From contig WGBO01000043.1 in NCBI GenBank assembly GCA_015494295.1, positions 1 through 64,000 on the forward strand: a stretch of 64,000 nt of DNA, written 5' to 3'. The position numbers and the translations under genes are program-made. This DNA comes from Gammaproteobacteria bacterium. GTDB taxonomy: Bacteria > Pseudomonadota > Gammaproteobacteria > DSM-19610. The notes under the pieces were generated by a model. It was not told where the DNA came from, made no database searches, and was given only the letters and a program-made list of their open reading frames with translations. Positions within the stretch are counted from its first letter, which is position 1. Each line of letters opens with the position of its first letter. Shown piece by piece: positions 62,325 through 64,000 of the stretch.

Positions 62325-63185
62325 TTATTTAACAGCTATCACGCTGTAATTGGCCGTAAACCGCTGACTCCGGCGGCCGTTGCAATCAAGTTTTTCGCCA
62401 ATCCAGTTGAGGACCGGTATCAGGCCGCCTGCCGCCACCTTGCGCACCAGCGGCCGCTCGAGCTGGTCCAGGGTATCGTTGAGAGAACGGATGATGCCGG
62501 CCACAGAGCCTCCTTCAGGCACGATGTCGACCTGCCGGTATCCCCGAAGCAGTTCGCGCAAACCATCTGGCAGAAAACGCCACCTTTCGTCATGATGTTG
62601 CGGCGAAAATGCCGGAACCGTCATGAACAGGTACCCCCCCTTGCGCAATACCCGGCGCAATTCCTCGACGAAATGGCGCGGATCGTCGACATAACTGAGC
62701 ACCTGGGTACAAATCACGAAGTCGAAACTCTCATCCATGAACGGGAGGGATTCCCCTTTTGCCGCCACGTCCAGCAGGCCCTCCAGTTGACGGTCCACGG
62801 CAATGTAGCTATTGACCCGCCCCTCGAGTAACGGCCGGAACGGCTGGATACGCCCACCGACATCGAGAACATCGACGGATTGATCCGGCAGGCGTGCAAG
62901 ACACTGCTGAAAATGCTGCCGACGACAGCGGTACAGCAGGTAGTCCGGATTCCGCAGGGCGGGATCAAGGCGCTCCCGGCCAAGCGTCACCGCCCGTTCG
63001 ATGCTGCGGGGGAAATCCTCCGCCACATCCGGGATCGAATAGTTGTAACACCTGGCGCTCATCAGCCCCCCGACACTTCCCACGTTCCAGCGCTTTATGG
63101 ATGACGTGACGGAACCGGCGCCTGGCCACAGGCCACGCGCCGCGATTAACTTCGAGGTGGAGGGTAACAAGCTGATTCTGTCCAC
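62325..63185 (-). CDS. Class I SAM-dependent methyltransferase
   Basis: 286 residues from GTG at 63185. VDVLDVGGRIQPF near 103, LPFMDESFDFVICTQVLSYVDDP near 145 and LRRVLRKGGYLFMTVPAF near 175 are Methyltransf_11 motifs. The first 41 residues are atypical, and an internal ATG at 63062 (MSARCYNYS) could be the true start. It probably O-methylates a sugar of the polysaccharide. Confidence 0.85.
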   Translation of the reverse strand: MDRISLLPSTSKLIAARGLWPGAGSVTSSIKRWNVGSVGGLMSARCYNYSIPDVAEDFPRSIERAVTLGRERLDPALRNPDYLLYRCRRQHFQQCLARLPDQSVDVLDVGGRIQPFRPLLEGRVNSYIAVDRQLEGLLDVAAKGESLPFMDESFDFVICTQVLSYVDDPRHFVEELRRVLRKGGYLFMTVPAFSPQHHDERWRFLPDGLRELLRGYRQVDIVPEGGSVAGIIRSLNDTLDQLERPLVRKVAAGGLIPVLNWIGEKLDCNGRRSQRFTANYSVIAVK

Positions 63186-63194
63186 TTAATGACC

Positions 63195-63220
63195 CAAACA
63201 TTACAAGCCTGTAATGTTTG
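63195..63220. repeat. 11-bp perfect inverted repeat
   Basis: CAAACATTACA (63195-63205) and TGTAATGTTTG (63210-63220) flank AGCC. It lies in the 46-base gap between two minus-strand genes. No U-tract follows, so it may be an operator or a weak attenuator hairpin. Confidence 0.6.
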
Positions 63221-63231
63221 TAACGATTTTG

Positions 63232-64000
63232 TCAGGAAGAGGAGTGTCCCAGGCGTTGCCGGATTTCCTCGGCAAGATACCCGGTAAACGGCCGCGCACA
63301 GGTAAAGGCAGGCGACACTGCGTTTAGCACGTGAAAGGACCGCCCATCCCCCTCGAAGCGGAAGTCCATCTCAAGCACGCCCTTTTCGATGTCGAGCAAC
63401 TGGGCCCGAATTCCGGGAACGCCCCAGTGGGTACACTGCCTCGCGCTCATGCCGGTTACCAGTTCCGAGGCCAGGCGCGCCATGGTGGAACGGAAATGCT
63501 TGCGCATCTCGGAAAATGCCAGGGCGCGGAAATTGTTGCGGTTGCGCGCGAACAGACCCAGCTCCCGCCATACGATTTCCACGAACTCGTCGAAACGGTA
63601 GTTTTGCAGTCCGCCATAATGCTCTCGCCAGAAAGCGGGAATCGCCGTGGGACCGATCTTGACGGCGCCCGCCTCGGTAATGGTGAAGTGCACCCCAAGA
63701 AAGGGATTGTTGAGATCGGGAACCGGATAGATGTTGGTCCGCAACTTCTGACCGCCATCGTCCACGTACAGATACAGTCCCTTGAACGGCAGGATTCGGT
63801 AATTGCGGGAGAAGCCGTAGTCACGCGCGATCCGGTCGGCGTAGAGCCCCGCGGCATTGACCACGTAGCCGCAATCGATACGTCGGCGGCTGGTCCGAAC
63901 CTGGCCGCCGCTATGCCCCTGGTAGGCCTCGCCGGAACACATCTCCACGCCCGCGTCCCGCGCATCCTGCGTCAGCGCCGCCATCACTTCACGCGGGTTG
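63232..64000 (-). CDS. lhgO: L-2-hydroxyglutarate oxidase-like FAD protein (partial, N-terminus beyond window)
   Basis: The C-terminal 256 residues are present. The frame is open to base 64000 and reads NPREVMAAL across an internal Met, so the start lies outside the window. FAD/DAO features are VVNAAGLYADRIARD, ILPFKGLYLYV, NIYPVPDLNNPFLGVHFT and the C-terminal FHVLNAVSPAFTCARPFTGYLAEEI. These match LhgO, which oxidises L-2-hydroxyglutarate. Similar flavoproteins also occur in surface-polysaccharide loci, so the substrate is open. Confidence 0.85.
   Translation of the reverse strand, partial: NPREVMAALTQDARDAGVEMCSGEAYQGHSGGQVRTSRRRIDCGYVVNAAGLYADRIARDYGFSRNYRILPFKGLYLYVDDGGQKLRTNIYPVPDLNNPFLGVHFTITEAGAVKIGPTAIPAFWREHYGGLQNYRFDEFVEIVWRELGLFARNRNNFRALAFSEMRKHFRSTMARLASELVTGMSARQCTHWGVPGIRAQLLDIEKGVLEMDFRFEGDGRSFHVLNAVSPAFTCARPFTGYLAEEIRQRLGHSSS

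Noticed and set aside
62152..62349. 65-codon frame in the AT-rich gap
   Set aside because: No ribosome binding site or known motif, and it overlaps the end of the methyltransferase gene.

Overview
The window looks like chromosomal DNA of a GC-rich gammaproteobacterium, probably a Chromatiales/Ectothiorhodospiraceae-like lineage. This rests on the gene order aat-bpt-infA-clpA/clpS-cspD-icd-nudJ-mnmA-hflD-purB, the presence of metH, rnd, slyX and yadG/yadH-type genes, and an exosortase-A type exopolysaccharide locus. The exact genus cannot be read from the sequence. The first 24 bases are Illumina Nextera (Tn5 mosaic end) adapter, so base 1 is an assembly contig end and not native sequence.

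1-17.8 kb is conserved housekeeping. It holds N-end-rule leucyl/phenylalanyl transfer and the ClpAP/ClpS protease that consumes its products, IF-1, a cold-shock protein, NADP isocitrate dehydrogenase, aconitase A, tRNA 2-thiolation (MnmA), HflD and PurB. A lipoprotein with two Ig-like repeats sits inside the mnmA-hflD transcription unit. 17.8-33.3 kb mixes a GGDEF-EAL c-di-GMP enzyme, a GNAT/secretin-N trio, SPFH/NfeD membrane proteins, MetH, hydrolases, a diheme cytochrome c, SlyX, a Bcp-type peroxiredoxin, a hotdog thioesterase, a nitronate monooxygenase-like protein and small proteins of unknown function. 33.3-40.3 kb holds a second cold-shock protein, an EF-hand protein behind a consensus sigma-54 promoter, a MoaB/PDC-sensor pair, an ABC-2 exporter and RNase D.

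40.3-64 kb is an accessory envelope region. A six-gene minus-strand operon (44764 to 40297) runs from a Tat-exported SPGYWK protein through a PqqD-like chaperone, an HPr-kinase-like protein, a nucleotidyltransferase and a small membrane protein to an ExeA/exosortase-type ATPase. It resembles an HPr-rel-A or RiPP-like modification system and is the best candidate here for undescribed biology. It abuts exosortase-A-associated genes (AMP ligase, PLP decarboxylase, two hydrolases, ACP) that are split into two convergent blocks. These are followed by a surface-polysaccharide cassette: flippase, PIG-L deacetylase, nucleotidyltransferase, aminopeptidase-like protein, epimerase, methyltransferases, glycosyltransferase, pyruvyltransferase, and an L-2-hydroxyglutarate-oxidase-like flavoprotein cut by the window end. 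No exosortase gene and no PEP-CTERM substrate was found in the window.

No rRNA, tRNA, CRISPR array, insertion sequence or prophage was seen. Regulatory highlights are an FNR-type box placed exactly as in a class II promoter (27826), the sigma-54 promoter (34320) and a 20-bp perfect palindrome upstream of icd (7541).
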